The position numbers and the translations under genes are program-made. From contig NZ_CP029480.1 of NCBI RefSeq assembly GCF_003258705.1, forward strand, positions 248,001-312,000: a stretch of DNA of 64,000 bases, given 5' to 3'. Shown here piece by piece: positions 8,544 to 17,346 of this stretch; position 1 is the first letter of the stretch, and every line of letters begins with the position of its first letter. The stretch is from Arcticibacterium luteifluviistationis (lineage in GTDB: Bacteria > Bacteroidota > Bacteroidia > Cytophagales > Spirosomataceae). The notes beneath the pieces were generated by a model, which was not told the origin of the DNA, ran no database searches, and worked only from the letters and a program-made list of their open reading frames with translations.

Positions 8544-9638
8544 TTAAGCCGTTTCAGAGTTCATTACTTCAGTTTGTTTTCTAATAGACTCCATATGAAT
8601 CAATTTGAAAAGCTCTTCAACTGTTTCAGGATATAAGTTCAACGCCTTACCCCATTTAGCACGAGAATCATGTACTTGATTCCATCTGTCTAATTGAAGT
8701 ACTGCAGTGTTGTTTTCTCTTTTGTAGTCACCTAATTGCTCTACTACCGCCATTCTAGAAGCCAAAACTTCTAAAAGTTCTCTGTCAATATTGTCTAATC
8801 TACTTCTTAAAGCATCTAATTGATCTTTAAAGTCGTCGCCATACGTAGCATTTCTGAAGTCAATGCCTTTAAGCATTTCACCCAAAGCTGCTGGAGTAAG
8901 CTGCTGTGAAGCATCAGACCACGCCTCGTCAGGATTTCTATGAGATTCAATAATTAAACCATCATAGTTAAGGTCCATAGAACGCTGTGTAATTTCAGCC
9001 AGTAATGAACGCTTTCCTGCAATGTGACTTGGGTCACCTATCATAGGGATGTTAGGGAAGATAGACTTAAACTCTACCGCTATTTGCCACATTGGAGAGT
9101 TTCTATACTTAGTTTCCTGAGCATTAGAAAAACCTCTGTGAATAGCACCTAATTTAGTAATACCAGCACCAGCTATACGCTCAAATGCTCCAACCCATAA
9201 AGCTAAATCAGGGTTAATTGGGTTTTTGATTAATACTGGAACATCCACTCCTTTTAAAGCATCAGCCAAGGCCTGTACATTAAATGGGTTTACGGTAGTT
9301 CTAGCACCTAACCATAAAATATCCACATCATATTTAAGAGCTAACTCAATATGCTCTGGAGTAGCAACCTCAATAGCGGTCTTCATTCCCGTTTCTTTCT
9401 TAGCTTGTTGTAGCCAAGGTAAAGCTGGCTCACCAACACCCTCAAAAGAACCAGGACGTGTACGTGGTTTCCATACCCCAGCTCTTAAAACGTGGGCATA
9501 TCCTTCTTTAGCTATTTCTCTAGCCGTTTGAAGATATTGCTCCTCTGTTTCTGCACTACAAGGTCCGGCAATGATTAATGGTTTTCCTCCAGTGTCAATC
9601 CAACTTTCTAGAGGCTCGGTGTTTAATTTTACGTTCAT
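8544..9638 (-). CDS. Bifunctional DAHP synthase / chorismate mutase
   Basis: A 364-residue fusion common in Bacteroidota. Residues 1 to about 255 are a type I-beta (KDO8P-synthase-like) 3-deoxy-7-phosphoheptulonate synthase: 'IIAGPCSAE', 'RAGVWKPRTRPGSFEGVG', 'IGDPSHIAGKR' and 'IIESHRNPDEA' provide the phosphoenolpyruvate, erythrose-4-phosphate and metal site. Residues about 268-355 are an AroQ-type chorismate mutase with 'LRSRLDNIDRELLEVLASRM'. It thus catalyses the first shikimate step and the chorismate-to-prephenate step; in this family the mutase domain also acts in feedback control by prephenate or chorismate (known for related fusions). It stands alone, ended by the hairpin at 8492-8519. 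Confidence 0.93.
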   Translation of the reverse strand: MNVKLNTEPLESWIDTGGKPLIIAGPCSAETEEQYLQTAREIAKEGYAHVLRAGVWKPRTRPGSFEGVGEPALPWLQQAKKETGMKTAIEVATPEHIELALKYDVDILWLGARTTVNPFNVQALADALKGVDVPVLIKNPINPDLALWVGAFERIAGAGITKLGAIHRGFSNAQETKYRNSPMWQIAVEFKSIFPNIPMIGDPSHIAGKRSLLAEITQRSMDLNYDGLIIESHRNPDEAWSDASQQLTPAALGEMLKGIDFRNATYGDDFKDQLDALRSRLDNIDRELLEVLASRMAVVEQLGDYKRENNTAVLQLDRWNQVHDSRAKWGKALNLYPETVEELFKLIHMESIRKQTEVMNSETA

Positions 9639-9840
9639 TTTTTAAAAAGCTTTCGCTTATCTAGATTCCTATAACGACAGGGTTAATATTTCTCTCTGTC
9701 AATTTGAGGACGTAAAGATAGGCTATTAAAACCAAAATAAATCCTATTGCAATTCAAAAAACTATGTTTCTAGCAGGAAAAACATTTATCTTGCACCAGA
9801 TTAGAAATAAAACCGTGGTTTTTTAGATTATTTGCATTCA

Positions 9841-10494
9841 ATGAAGTCAGCCTTAAAGTATTTTCTGTTCGCAATTTTATTAATAATAATAGATCATGCC
9901 ATTAAACTATGGATGCATTTCGAGGTTATTCCAAACCACTTTGGTGAAATTGACCTAATTCCTGGTTTTTTTAAGCTTCATTATATTACTAATAAGGGCA
10001 TGGCCTTTGGAATGGAGTTAGGAGGGGACTATGGTAAGCTTATTCTTACTTCATTTAGGTTGGTAGCCATGGCGGTTATAGCTTGGTATTTGGCTAAGTT
10101 ATCAAAAAGAGGAGCTCATCAGGGACTTTTATGGTGTTTAGCCGCTATTCTTGCAGGAGCTATTGGGAATGTAATAGACAGTACATTTTATGGTGTTTAT
10201 TTAAACAACGCCCCATTTGACGCTAGCACACCTTGGTTTCATGGTCAAGTGATTGACATGTTTTATGCCTATGGTTTAGATGGCTACTGGCCAGACTGGG
10301 TTCCTGTATTGGGAGGAACCTATAATAATACACCTATATTTAATTTTGCTGACGCCTGTATTTTTTGTGGCGTAGTAACAATATTATTATTCCAAAAATC
10401 TTTTATTGATAGTAGGGTGGAAGGAGATTATGAAGAAACTGAAGAGATAGAAGTTGATAATTCTGAAATAGTAGATACCTTAATTGATAAGTAA
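9841..10494 (+). CDS. lspA: Lipoprotein signal peptidase (signal peptidase II)
   Basis: A 217-residue membrane aspartyl protease that removes signal peptides from prolipoproteins. Four membrane segments are visible, and the family motifs are present: 'IIDHAIKLWMH' near the N-terminus, the first catalytic aspartate in 'GAIGNVIDS', and the second in 'FNFADACIF'. A long insert with 'WFHGQVIDMFYAYG' lies between the two catalytic boxes, which makes it longer than the 160-170 residues of E. coli LspA; this insert is usual in Bacteroidota. I chose the ATG at 9841 over the TTG at 9832. Its stop overlaps the next start (TAATG), so the downstream small membrane protein is cotranscribed. At least two lipoproteins in this window would be substrates. 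Confidence 0.92.
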   Translation: MKSALKYFLFAILLIIIDHAIKLWMHFEVIPNHFGEIDLIPGFFKLHYITNKGMAFGMELGGDYGKLILTSFRLVAMAVIAWYLAKLSKRGAHQGLLWCLAAILAGAIGNVIDSTFYGVYLNNAPFDASTPWFHGQVIDMFYAYGLDGYWPDWVPVLGGTYNNTPIFNFADACIFCGVVTILLFQKSFIDSRVEGDYEETEEIEVDNSEIVDTLIDK

Positions 10495-10754
10495 TGACAT
10501 TAGAAAAAAGAACCAAGGTACTTAGTGCTGCCATTGTTATATTAACTTTCGTGATGGTTTTCTTACCAGCACAAATTGCATTTTTAATGATGCAAAAAAT
10601 AATTATTGGAGTTACAGGTTCATTATCTGTATTACTTCAAATTTACATGCTAACGCAAACTGTAGACAAGAAAAAAAGGCTACAAGGAGTTATCCTTCTA
10701 GCCTTTACAATCATTACTATCGTTTTAATGATAGTAGTTTACACGTCCAAGTAA
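10494..10754 (+). CDS. Small membrane protein, function unknown
   Basis: An 86-residue, very hydrophobic protein with three likely membrane helices (about 9-30, 34-52 and 62-83) separated by short charged stretches ('TVDKKKRLQG'). Its start overlaps the lspA stop by one base, so it is translationally coupled to lspA. I recognise no family. It ends 4 bases before the convergent LysM gene. Confidence 0.7.
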   Translation: MTLEKRTKVLSAAIVILTFVMVFLPAQIAFLMMQKIIIGVTGSLSVLLQIYMLTQTVDKKKRLQGVILLAFTIITIVLMIVVYTSK

Positions 10755-10758
10755 TTAA

Positions 10759-11364
10759 TTATTGCTTATCCTTAAACGGGATAAGTAATTTTTCTCCTCT
10801 TGCTGCATAGTTCTTTGTTTTACCGTTGGCTGCCATTATAGCTTTAACGGTAACTCCGTATTTTCCGCCAACTACTCTCAAAATATCACCAGGCCCTACA
10901 GTATGTATTGCTAAGACGGGAACTGATAATTTTGAACCCTCTTTGAGGTTTTGGGCAGTTACATTAGGATTTGCCGCCTGGAGCGTACTTAACGAAATGT
11001 TGAATTTGTTAGCTATCGCAAAAAGCGTTTCACCCTTGGCAATAGTATGATAACCTGTTTTACTTCCACTAGGTATTTCTACTTCCTTGGCTGCAGGAGC
11101 TGGCTGAGAAGGAGTTGATTCGGCCACAGCTACATCTTCTACTAAATCTTCTTCTAACACCATATCTTCCGCGGTTATTTCTTCTGGCTCAGTTATTATA
11201 CTGGTTTGTGGTGTTAAATCACTTACATTAGATGCATCATCAGATATCATCTGCCAGCCTACATAGAGCAAAAGGCAAACCACACCTACTAGCGTAATTA
11301 ATACAGCCATTGGGAGGTTTTTCGCCGGTTCTTCAGGTTTTTTGTTTCTGTCTTCGAATTCCAT
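10759..11364 (-). CDS. Membrane-anchored protein with two LysM domains
   Basis: A 201-residue protein with a short cytoplasmic N-terminus, one membrane helix (about 19-38, 'AVLITLVGVVCLLLYVGW'), an acidic Pro/Ala/Glu-rich linker, and two LysM domains at about 104-150 ('YHTIAKGETLFAIANKFNIS') and 153-197 ('IHTVGPGDILRVVGGKYGV'). LysM domains bind peptidoglycan, so the protein probably links the inner membrane to the cell wall. No catalytic domain is seen. It is the last gene after purK and purE, 5 bases behind purE; this coupling with purine genes is likely transcriptional only. Confidence 0.85.
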   Translation of the reverse strand: MEFEDRNKKPEEPAKNLPMAVLITLVGVVCLLLYVGWQMISDDASNVSDLTPQTSIITEPEEITAEDMVLEEDLVEDVAVAESTPSQPAPAAKEVEIPSGSKTGYHTIAKGETLFAIANKFNISLSTLQAANPNVTAQNLKEGSKLSVPVLAIHTVGPGDILRVVGGKYGVTVKAIMAANGKTKNYAARGEKLLIPFKDKQ

Positions 11365-11369
11365 AATTT

Positions 11370-11855
11370 TTATTGTTTAGCACGTACATCGTGGCTCATT
11401 TTAGCCACTTTTTCTTTTAAGTTCTCCTTATAATCATCTAATTTTTTCGCAACCTCCATGTCTGAAGTGCCTAGTATCTGAAGGGCCAAAAGACCAGCAT
11501 TTTGACTGGCATTAAGGGCTACAGTGGCTACCGGAACACCATTTGGCATTTGGAGAATAGAAAGTATAGAATCCCATCCATCAATAGAGTTACTGGATTT
11601 AACCGGAACTCCTATCACCGGTAATGATGTGCAAGATGCCACCATACCAGGCAAATGAGCAGCACCACCTGCACCTGCAATAATCACCTTAATACCATTT
11701 GCTCTGGCATTTTCGGCATAGTCAATCATTTTTTGTGGAGTTCGGTGTGCGGATACTACATCAACTTCACATTTTATTTGAAATTCTTCTAAAATATCTA
11801 TGGCTCCTTGCATGACCTTAAGGTCAGAACTGGAACCCATAATTATGCCTATCAT
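11370..11855 (-). CDS. purE: N5-carboxyaminoimidazole ribonucleotide mutase
   Basis: A 161-residue class I PurE of normal length. 'GIIMGSSSDLKVM' at the N-terminus, 'VSAHRTPQKM' and 'IAGAGGAAHLPGMVA' are the hallmark substrate-binding loops. It moves the carboxyl group from N5-CAIR to carbon 4 to give CAIR in purine biosynthesis, taking its substrate from PurK. It follows purK by 10 bases on the same strand, which is the normal functional pair. The catalytic histidine is in 'SAHRTP'. Confidence 0.96.
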   Translation of the reverse strand: MIGIIMGSSSDLKVMQGAIDILEEFQIKCEVDVVSAHRTPQKMIDYAENARANGIKVIIAGAGGAAHLPGMVASCTSLPVIGVPVKSSNSIDGWDSILSILQMPNGVPVATVALNASQNAGLLALQILGTSDMEVAKKLDDYKENLKEKVAKMSHDVRAKQ

Positions 11856-11865
11856 ATTTGGGGTT

Positions 11866-13011
11866 TTAGGCTTGATTTGATTTTACTATCAAGCTCTTTT
11901 TTACAAAATTCACCTTTTCTTTCAATTTATCAAAATCCTTTTCTATCACCGTTACGTGACCCATTTTTCTAAATGGTTTTGTAATGGCCTTTCCATATAA
12001 AAAAGGATGCACACCAGGCTCACTAAGTAAGCTCTCCATACCTTCATAAGAGGCAGGACCTGTATATCCTTCTGCTCCTAAGATATTAACCATGGCAGCA
12101 GGGTCTACTTGAGCTGTATCTCCTAAAGGGAGATTCATAATAGCTCTTAAGTGCTGTTCAAATTGTGAAACCAAGTTGGCTTTAATAGTATGATGACCAC
12201 TGTTATGAGGTCTTGGAGCTACTTCGTTAATTAAAATGTCTCCATCTTTTGTCAAAAACATTTCAACGGCCAATAATCCTACTATGCCAAAACATTCGGC
12301 AGTCTTTTCTGCCAAATCAAAAGCTTTTTTTGCAGTCTCTTCACTAATATTAGCAGGAGAAAATAAGTATTCAACCAGATTAGCTTCTGGATGGAAAACC
12401 ATTTCAACCACTGGGAAGCATTTCACTTCTCCACTTTCTGAACGAGCTACCACTACAGCTAATTCTTTTTCAAAGTCAATCAGTTCTTCTAAAAGAGATG
12501 GTTCTACAAATGCCTTATCAATGTCGGCCTTAGTTTTTATTATTTGAACACCTTTACCGTCATAACCACCTTCACCTAGTTTATTAACGTAAGGAGGTTG
12601 CCAGCTGGCATTTCTTATGGCTTCTTGATTGTCGGTTAGTAAAAACTTAGCAGTTGGAAGATTATTGTCAATAAAGAACTGTTTTTGAATACGCTTGTCT
12701 TTTATTTTCCTAAGAATAGCTGGCTGAGGGAAAACCTTCTTTCCTTGTTTTTCTAAAGCTTCTAAAGCTTCAAGGTTAACATTTTCTATTTCTATGGTTA
12801 TGATATCGCAATCTTGACCAAATCTTAAAACAGTTTCATAGTCTTTAAAGTCGCCATGCTCAAAACTGTGAGAAATTGCCTTGCAGGGGGCATTTTCATC
12901 TGGGTCGATTGTTTTTATTTTGATATCAAAGTCAATAGCCGACTGAATGAGCATTCTGCCCAACTGTCCGCCTCCTAAAATTCCTATCTTTATTTCTGAA
13001 CTGTACGCCAT
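11866..13011 (-). CDS. purK: N5-carboxyaminoimidazole ribonucleotide synthase
   Basis: A 381-residue ATP-grasp enzyme that carboxylates AIR with ATP and bicarbonate to make N5-CAIR for PurE. Visible features are 'IGILGGGQLGRML' at the N-terminus, 'KLGEGGYDGKGV' of the ATP-grasp loop, 'LLINEVAPRPHNSGHHTI' type metal/ADP residues and 'VNILGAEGYTG'. The frame is open up to 13050, but I start at the ATG at 13011 ('MAYSSEIK') because the family begins just before 'KIGILGGGQ' and a -7 element lies at 13031-13038, so an upstream start would not be transcribed. It leads the purK-purE-LysM operon. Confidence 0.95.
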   Translation of the reverse strand: MAYSSEIKIGILGGGQLGRMLIQSAIDFDIKIKTIDPDENAPCKAISHSFEHGDFKDYETVLRFGQDCDIITIEIENVNLEALEALEKQGKKVFPQPAILRKIKDKRIQKQFFIDNNLPTAKFLLTDNQEAIRNASWQPPYVNKLGEGGYDGKGVQIIKTKADIDKAFVEPSLLEELIDFEKELAVVVARSESGEVKCFPVVEMVFHPEANLVEYLFSPANISEETAKKAFDLAEKTAECFGIVGLLAVEMFLTKDGDILINEVAPRPHNSGHHTIKANLVSQFEQHLRAIMNLPLGDTAQVDPAAMVNILGAEGYTGPASYEGMESLLSEPGVHPFLYGKAITKPFRKMGHVTVIEKDFDKLKEKVNFVKKSLIVKSNQA

Positions 13012-13030
13012 CCTTCTTCTATTTTGACTG

Positions 13031-13038
13031 CAAAAATA
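13031..13038 (-). promoter_or_regulatory. -7 element of the purK promoter
   Basis: On the minus strand the bases read TATTTTTG, an exact TAnnTTTG, 20 bases before the chosen purK start. No convincing -33 TTG at the expected distance is seen. Confidence 0.5.
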
Positions 13039-13168
13039 TAAAGGATGCAAGATAATGACTTATAAACTGCATTAATGTTCTGAATTTTGAGAAAACTCAG
13101 ATATTTGATTTCAGAAACCATCAAGAAATATAGAAAAGGCTATATTGAAAAATATTCAAAACCATATA

Positions 13169-15994
13169 ATGACAAGTTTCCTTTCAGAATCCGCAGAATC
13201 AGTATTTAAAGCCAATAAACTAAACGACCTAAAGGATGTTTGTGTGGTTTTACCGAGTAGGAGGGCCACATTCTTCTTTAAAAAGGAATTGGCTAATCTA
13301 TCCGAAACACCTTTTATATCTCCAAAGGTTTTTGCCATAGATGATTTTGTTTGCAACCTTTCTGGTCTTCAAATCTCCGATCAGGTATCATTGATTTTTG
13401 ATTTGTTTGAGTGTTACAAATTATTTGACACTTCTGTGAAATTTGAGGAATTCATCACTTGGGCTCCCACTGTTTTAAAAGACTTTGATATTATTGACCA
13501 ATATTTGGTTCAAGATGTGGAAGGTCTATTCAATTATATGAGCGAGGCCGAGGCCTTAAATCGTTGGCAACCAGACAGTGAAAAAGCTATTGAAACCACA
13601 GCTCAAACACATGCCTATTTTGAGCTATATGATAATCTGAAGAAGGTTTATTTCGAGTTTAGAAAACGACTTAATAAAAAAGCATATAGAGGCATGGCCT
13701 ACAGGCTAGTAGCTGAAGATTTAGAACAGATTGTTGACGCTGATTTAGGCTATAGACACTTCTATTTTATTGGCTTAAATGCTTTAAGTAAATCAGAAGA
13801 GAAAATCATAAGTACGCTAGTAGATAATAAGATGGCAACGTGCTACTGGGATACTGATGAATGGTTTATGAATTCTAAACATCAGGCTGGTGATGTTTTA
13901 AGAAACTATAGAAAAAACAAACCTTTTGGCGACTGGAACGAGCCGAAAAAGCTTCTTCAAACCACAGAGAAAGAGATAAATATTTATGAATCGCCATTTA
14001 ACTCTTTACAAGCTAAAGTAGGAACAGAGTTTTTAACTGACCAAAATACGGTCTTTGTGGTTCCTGACGAAAACCTTATTCAGCCTTTACTTTTCTCCAT
14101 GGGAAATGAGGTAGAAGAGTACAATATTACCATGGGTTTGGGTATGGGCCAATCCAAACTTTCGGCTTTGATTAACACCATTTTTGAATTGCAGGGCATT
14201 GGTTCTTTCCAATCAAACACGGGTACTCGATTTAGTCATGCTTTTATTCAACGAATATTGACAGACCCACTTGTCAAAAGATATGAGGTCAAAGTTTTTG
14301 ACTCAGAAAACCCATTTTCAGCAAAAAAACAAGACATAATAAACAAAAATCAAGTGTATGTTTCGGAAAGAGAGATGAGCACTTTTGTACCAAATGAGGG
14401 GCTCCTTAAAGCTCTTTTTACCTCTTGGGATAATGATGCTCAAAAGGCAATCATAGGTCTTAAAAACATTACAGAACTTCTCAGAGAGCAAATTTTCGAA
14501 GATTTGGATAGTATGGAGAAGGAGTTTTTTATGTTATTTTATTCGGTTTTAAATAGGCTTCAAGATGAATTAGGAAAACATGCAGACCTAAGCATCTTGT
14601 CTATTAAATTACTGTTAAAAGAGCTTTCTAAATTAGAGCGAGTTCCTTTTACAGGAGAGCCCATAGCTCCTTTACAAATTATGAGTTTGTTGGAAACTCG
14701 CTGTTTGGACTTTGATCATGTGGTACTTTTCTCTTTTAACGAAGGTATTATTCCAGCGTCAAGCAAAAACAATTCATTAATCCCTTATGAGGCTTGTATA
14801 GCTCATGGTATTCCTGTTTTTAGCGACCAAGACTCTATTATGGCTTATCACTTTTATCGCTTGCTTATGCGGGCTAAAAAGGTGGATATAATTTTTACCA
14901 ATGCAAAGTCAACTGGGATAGGAGGTAGTAAAGACCCTAGCAGATTTGTCCTTCAATTGATGGAAAATTTGGCTAAGGAGAATGCTTTGATAAAAATAGA
15001 GAAGAAAATAGTAGAGTTTAAGAAAGCTGAAAATGAACAAGGGCTGACTTCAATTAGTATTAAGAAGAATTCTGATACCAGAGAAAAGATTAAAGGCTAT
15101 TTAGCTAAGAAAGGACTGTCGGTATCATCCATATCGCAGTATTACAGTTGTTCTTTGATGTTTTATTATTCTAAAATTCTTGGGCTAGAAGAATCAGAAG
15201 AAATAGAAGAGACTTTTGCAGCCAATGCCTTTGGAAACTGGATACATGAGAGTATAGAAATTATTTCGGAGGAAGTTGTTTTGTTAAACACTTTAATACC
15301 AGCAGAGCTAAAGCCAAAGGTGAAAGCAGCCATACCTTGGGTGCTTGATAAAGTTTTCAAAAAGCATTTTGAAGGATACCAAGTAGAGACAGGCATTAAT
15401 CTTATTTATAGGAAGATGGCCGAGAATTTATTACTTCAATATTATGAGAAATGTATTTTTGATGGCAAAGAACGTCTGATCTTATCGGTCGAAGACAAGT
15501 TTGTTCATAATTTAAATCTTAAGATAGGAGATGAGCTTATATCATATTTTATCAATGGGAAAATTGATAGCATAGAGTTCGAGGAAAATAGTCTAATGCT
15601 TATTGACTTTAAGACGGGTGGCTTAAAGGCTGGCGAGTTTAATTTGAAAAAGGATAGTTCTTTATTACAAACTTTTCAGGCTCCTGATAAATCAAAATTT
15701 AGGCAATTAGTAGTATATAAATATCTTATATATAAAGAACTAGAGCGAGTTTCATCAATCAATGGTTTTACTATTCCTTCCAATACCGAAATTGTTCCTG
15801 GGATGTATTCATTTAGAGATTTGTCAAAGTTTCATGAGTTTAAAGGTTTTGAGAAGGAAGAGATAGTTGGAGCAACGGAAGAGGCTTTCAAAGAATTGGT
15901 AGAAGAATTATTAAACACGGAAATGCCTTTTGAGCAAACTTCAGACCTTAAAGTGTGCGAGTATTGTTCGTTTAAAACCATTTGTCATAGGTAA
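13169..15994 (+). CDS. AddB-like PD-(D/E)XK nuclease/inactive helicase
   Basis: A 941-residue protein resembling the AddB subunit of AddAB-type double-strand-break repair enzymes. The N-terminal part has 'VVLPSRRATFFFKKELA', a degenerate helicase fold, and the C-terminal part a nuclease: 'LMLIDFKTGG' supplies the D-x-K active site. Cysteines in 'SQYYSCSLMFYY' and in 'KVCEYCSFKTICHR' at the very end match the iron-sulfur staple of AddB nucleases. The frame is open from a TTG at 13145, but I choose the ATG at 13169. A partner AddA helicase is not in the window. It stands alone between purK and tRNA-Ser. Confidence 0.82.
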   Translation: MTSFLSESAESVFKANKLNDLKDVCVVLPSRRATFFFKKELANLSETPFISPKVFAIDDFVCNLSGLQISDQVSLIFDLFECYKLFDTSVKFEEFITWAPTVLKDFDIIDQYLVQDVEGLFNYMSEAEALNRWQPDSEKAIETTAQTHAYFELYDNLKKVYFEFRKRLNKKAYRGMAYRLVAEDLEQIVDADLGYRHFYFIGLNALSKSEEKIISTLVDNKMATCYWDTDEWFMNSKHQAGDVLRNYRKNKPFGDWNEPKKLLQTTEKEINIYESPFNSLQAKVGTEFLTDQNTVFVVPDENLIQPLLFSMGNEVEEYNITMGLGMGQSKLSALINTIFELQGIGSFQSNTGTRFSHAFIQRILTDPLVKRYEVKVFDSENPFSAKKQDIINKNQVYVSEREMSTFVPNEGLLKALFTSWDNDAQKAIIGLKNITELLREQIFEDLDSMEKEFFMLFYSVLNRLQDELGKHADLSILSIKLLLKELSKLERVPFTGEPIAPLQIMSLLETRCLDFDHVVLFSFNEGIIPASSKNNSLIPYEACIAHGIPVFSDQDSIMAYHFYRLLMRAKKVDIIFTNAKSTGIGGSKDPSRFVLQLMENLAKENALIKIEKKIVEFKKAENEQGLTSISIKKNSDTREKIKGYLAKKGLSVSSISQYYSCSLMFYYSKILGLEESEEIEETFAANAFGNWIHESIEIISEEVVLLNTLIPAELKPKVKAAIPWVLDKVFKKHFEGYQVETGINLIYRKMAENLLLQYYEKCIFDGKERLILSVEDKFVHNLNLKIGDELISYFINGKIDSIEFEENSLMLIDFKTGGLKAGEFNLKKDSSLLQTFQAPDKSKFRQLVVYKYLIYKELERVSSINGFTIPSNTEIVPGMYSFRDLSKFHEFKGFEKEEIVGATEEAFKELVEELLNTEMPFEQTSDLKVCEYCSFKTICHR

Positions 15995-16094
15995 GCGAAA
16001 AAAAACTTTAAAATTATTTTATGAGTCAATATATTATTTATCAATTAGATAGCTTAAAATATGCAAATACTTAAGAAAAAACTTTAGTCAAACA

Positions 16095-16126
16095 CTTGAC
16101 AATGTCAAACACAAAAAATACCTTTG
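16095..16126 (+). promoter_or_regulatory. Promoter of tRNA-Ser
   Basis: -33 CTTG at 16095-16098, a 20-base spacer, and -7 TACCTTTG at 16119-16126. The -33 lies within the perfect palindrome TTGACAATGTCAA (16096-16108), which may also be an operator. Confidence 0.75.
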
Positions 16127-16166
16127 CACCTCGATTCTGAATAACCGAAAGATTCAGAGTTAAAAC

Positions 16167-16251
16167 AGAGAGATGGCAGAGCGGTCGAATGCGGTAGTCT
16201 TGAAAACTATTGACTGTTACAGGTCCGGGGGTTCGAATCCCTCTCTCTCTG
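16167..16251 (+). tRNA. tRNA-Ser (anticodon TGA)
   Basis: 85 bases with a 7-bp acceptor stem AGAGAGA/TCTCTCT, discriminator G at 16251, D arm with GGCAGAGCGG, an anticodon loop CTTGAAA giving TGA, a long class II variable arm, and a T arm with GTTCGAATC. The long variable arm and the TGA anticodon identify serine. CCA is not encoded. A terminator follows at once. Confidence 0.95.
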
Positions 16252-16317
16252 CTTCGAAAGCCTTTTCAGGAAACTGGAAAGGCTTTTTTTTTGTACTTTC
16301 GTTTCTTTAATAAATCG
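16250..16317 (+). repeat. Direct repeat copy 1 (tRNA-Ser end and terminator)
   Basis: The stretch from the tRNA discriminator through the terminator to GTACTTT matches 16993-17041 over about 49 bases with one substitution and one T indel. Weaker similarity continues for about 18 bases on each copy. The repeats bracket the XRE gene. Confidence 0.85.
16257..16292 (+). terminator. Terminator after tRNA-Ser
   Basis: Stem AAGCCTTTTCAG / CTGGAAAGGCTT with loop GAAA, followed by nine T residues. The same sequence is present again, slightly decayed, at 16993-17041. Confidence 0.85.
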
Positions 16318-16444
16318 AGAAATTAAAGCATTGAATACTATAATTTTGATATTTAGTATTGATATCAATTTTTATGGTAACGAATTGTAAATAATCTAAG
16401 ATGTTTGTTTGATAAGTTAAACTAGTATTAACGAAATATTATTT

Positions 16445-16452
16445 TATTTTTG
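16445..16452 (+). promoter_or_regulatory. -7 element for the XRE gene
   Basis: TATTTTTG, a TAnnTTTG match, 22 bases before the XRE start; no good -33 TTTG/TTG is seen. A 12-bp palindrome ATTGATATCAAT at 16358-16369 lies upstream. Confidence 0.4.
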
Positions 16453-16474
16453 TTGTTAATCTACAAGCAATGAT

Positions 16475-16843
16475 ATGGGAACTGAAAAGCAAAGTATAAC
16501 CGAAAGGGTCAAGATTATTTATGATAAACTAGGTGTTAATGGAAGTAAACTAGGGCGAATCACAGGAATTCCGAAACCAACTATCTACAACTTGGAGAAA
16601 GGGAAGACATCAAACCCAAATAAAGACTTTATAGAAGCCTTAGAGAAAAAAGCTGGTATCAATATGATTTGGTTTGTGACTGGAGAGGGTGAATTCTTAG
16701 CCAAAGACAGGGATTTAGCGTTCTTTAGTAAAGAGGAGCATGTTAAAATGAAGCAAACACTCCTAGAGCAGCAAGAAAGAATAACTGAGTTGGAAAGGTT
16801 TATTATTGATTTTACTATGGAAAAGTCAAAAAAGAGTTTTTGA
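16475..16843 (+). CDS. XRE-family helix-turn-helix regulator
   Basis: A 122-residue protein. Residues about 8-65 are an XRE/Cro-CI DNA-binding domain with the helix-turn-helix 'SKLGRITGIPKPTIYNLEKG'; 'IWFVTGEGEF' follows the domain, as in many phage- or Bacteroidota-type regulators. Residues about 85-115 form a likely coiled coil ('KMKQTLLEQQERITELERFI'), probably for dimerisation. No signal-sensing domain is seen. It lies alone between tRNA-Ser and a second copy of the tRNA terminator region, which suggests the gene arrived with a small insertion. The related gene at 30650-31129 has the same 'I-x-W...G' trait after the domain. Confidence 0.8.
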   Translation: MGTEKQSITERVKIIYDKLGVNGSKLGRITGIPKPTIYNLEKGKTSNPNKDFIEALEKKAGINMIWFVTGEGEFLAKDRDLAFFSKEEHVKMKQTLLEQQERITELERFIIDFTMEKSKKSF

Positions 16844-16992
16844 CTTTTAAGAATTACGGGGCGTCAGTCTTTAATCCGATATCCAACTAAGGAATGGACA
16901 AACTTTATTATGTTAAACCTGAAATTGAAACGGGAAGTCGATTTTGTTCAGAATAAAATGCAATTAACTTTGTTTTATTCTTTGCAAAACTT

Positions 16993-17059
16993 TGCTTCGA
17001 AAACCTTTTCAGGAAACTGGAAAGGCTTTTTTTTGTACTTTAGGTTCTGTAAATAAATC
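16993..17059 (+). repeat. Direct repeat copy 2 (decayed terminator copy)
   Basis: This copy starts TGCTTCGAAAACC and repeats the tRNA-Ser terminator region. A G-to-A change at the base of the stem weakens the hairpin. It lies just before the pterin dehydratase gene and has no tRNA in front. Confidence 0.85.
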
Positions 17060-17069
17060 AACAATTATT

Positions 17070-17306
17070 ATGTGGGAAGAGAAAGATGATAAACTTAACA
17101 GAGCATTTACTTTTAAAGACTTTAGTGAGGCATTTGCGTTTATGACCAGAGTGGCTTTAGCCGCCGAAAAGATGGACCATCATCCAACTTGGGATAATGA
17201 ATGGAATAAGGTGAATATCAGTCTTTCTACACACAGTGCAGGTGGAAAAGTGACAGAAAAAGACAGGGAATTGGCTGAAAAAATTGATAACATTTTAAAG
17301 TCTTAA
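17070..17306 (+). CDS. 4a-hydroxytetrahydrobiopterin (pterin-4a-carbinolamine) dehydratase
   Basis: A 78-residue, short member of the PCD/DCoH family. The active-site signature is '[18 protein letters not shown]' followed by '[16 protein letters not shown]'; the paired histidines are the catalytic ones. The enzyme dehydrates 4a-hydroxytetrahydropterin so that the cofactor of aromatic amino-acid hydroxylases can be recycled. The frame is open from 16992, but that stretch reads through the repeat, so I start at the ATG at 17070. No hydroxylase gene is nearby. The protein begins inside what is usually the first helix, so it is near the minimal size of the family. Confidence 0.9.
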   Translation: MWEEKDDKLNRAFTFKDFSEAFAFMTRVALAAEKMDHHPTWDNEWNKVNISLSTHSAGGKVTEKDRELAEKIDNILKS

Positions 17307-17346
17307 AATGTTGATAACCAGTATGTGAAGATTGTCGAAGTGGATT

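Noticed and set aside
8544-9638. DAHP synthase/chorismate mutase as a novel fusion
   Set aside because: This fusion is well known in Bacteroidota.
10096-10400. Insertion in LspA as an anomaly
   Set aside because: The long loop between catalytic boxes is common in Bacteroidota LspA, and both aspartates are present.
13012-13050. N-terminal extension of PurK
   Set aside because: The extra residues precede the conserved start and lie upstream of or over the -7 box.
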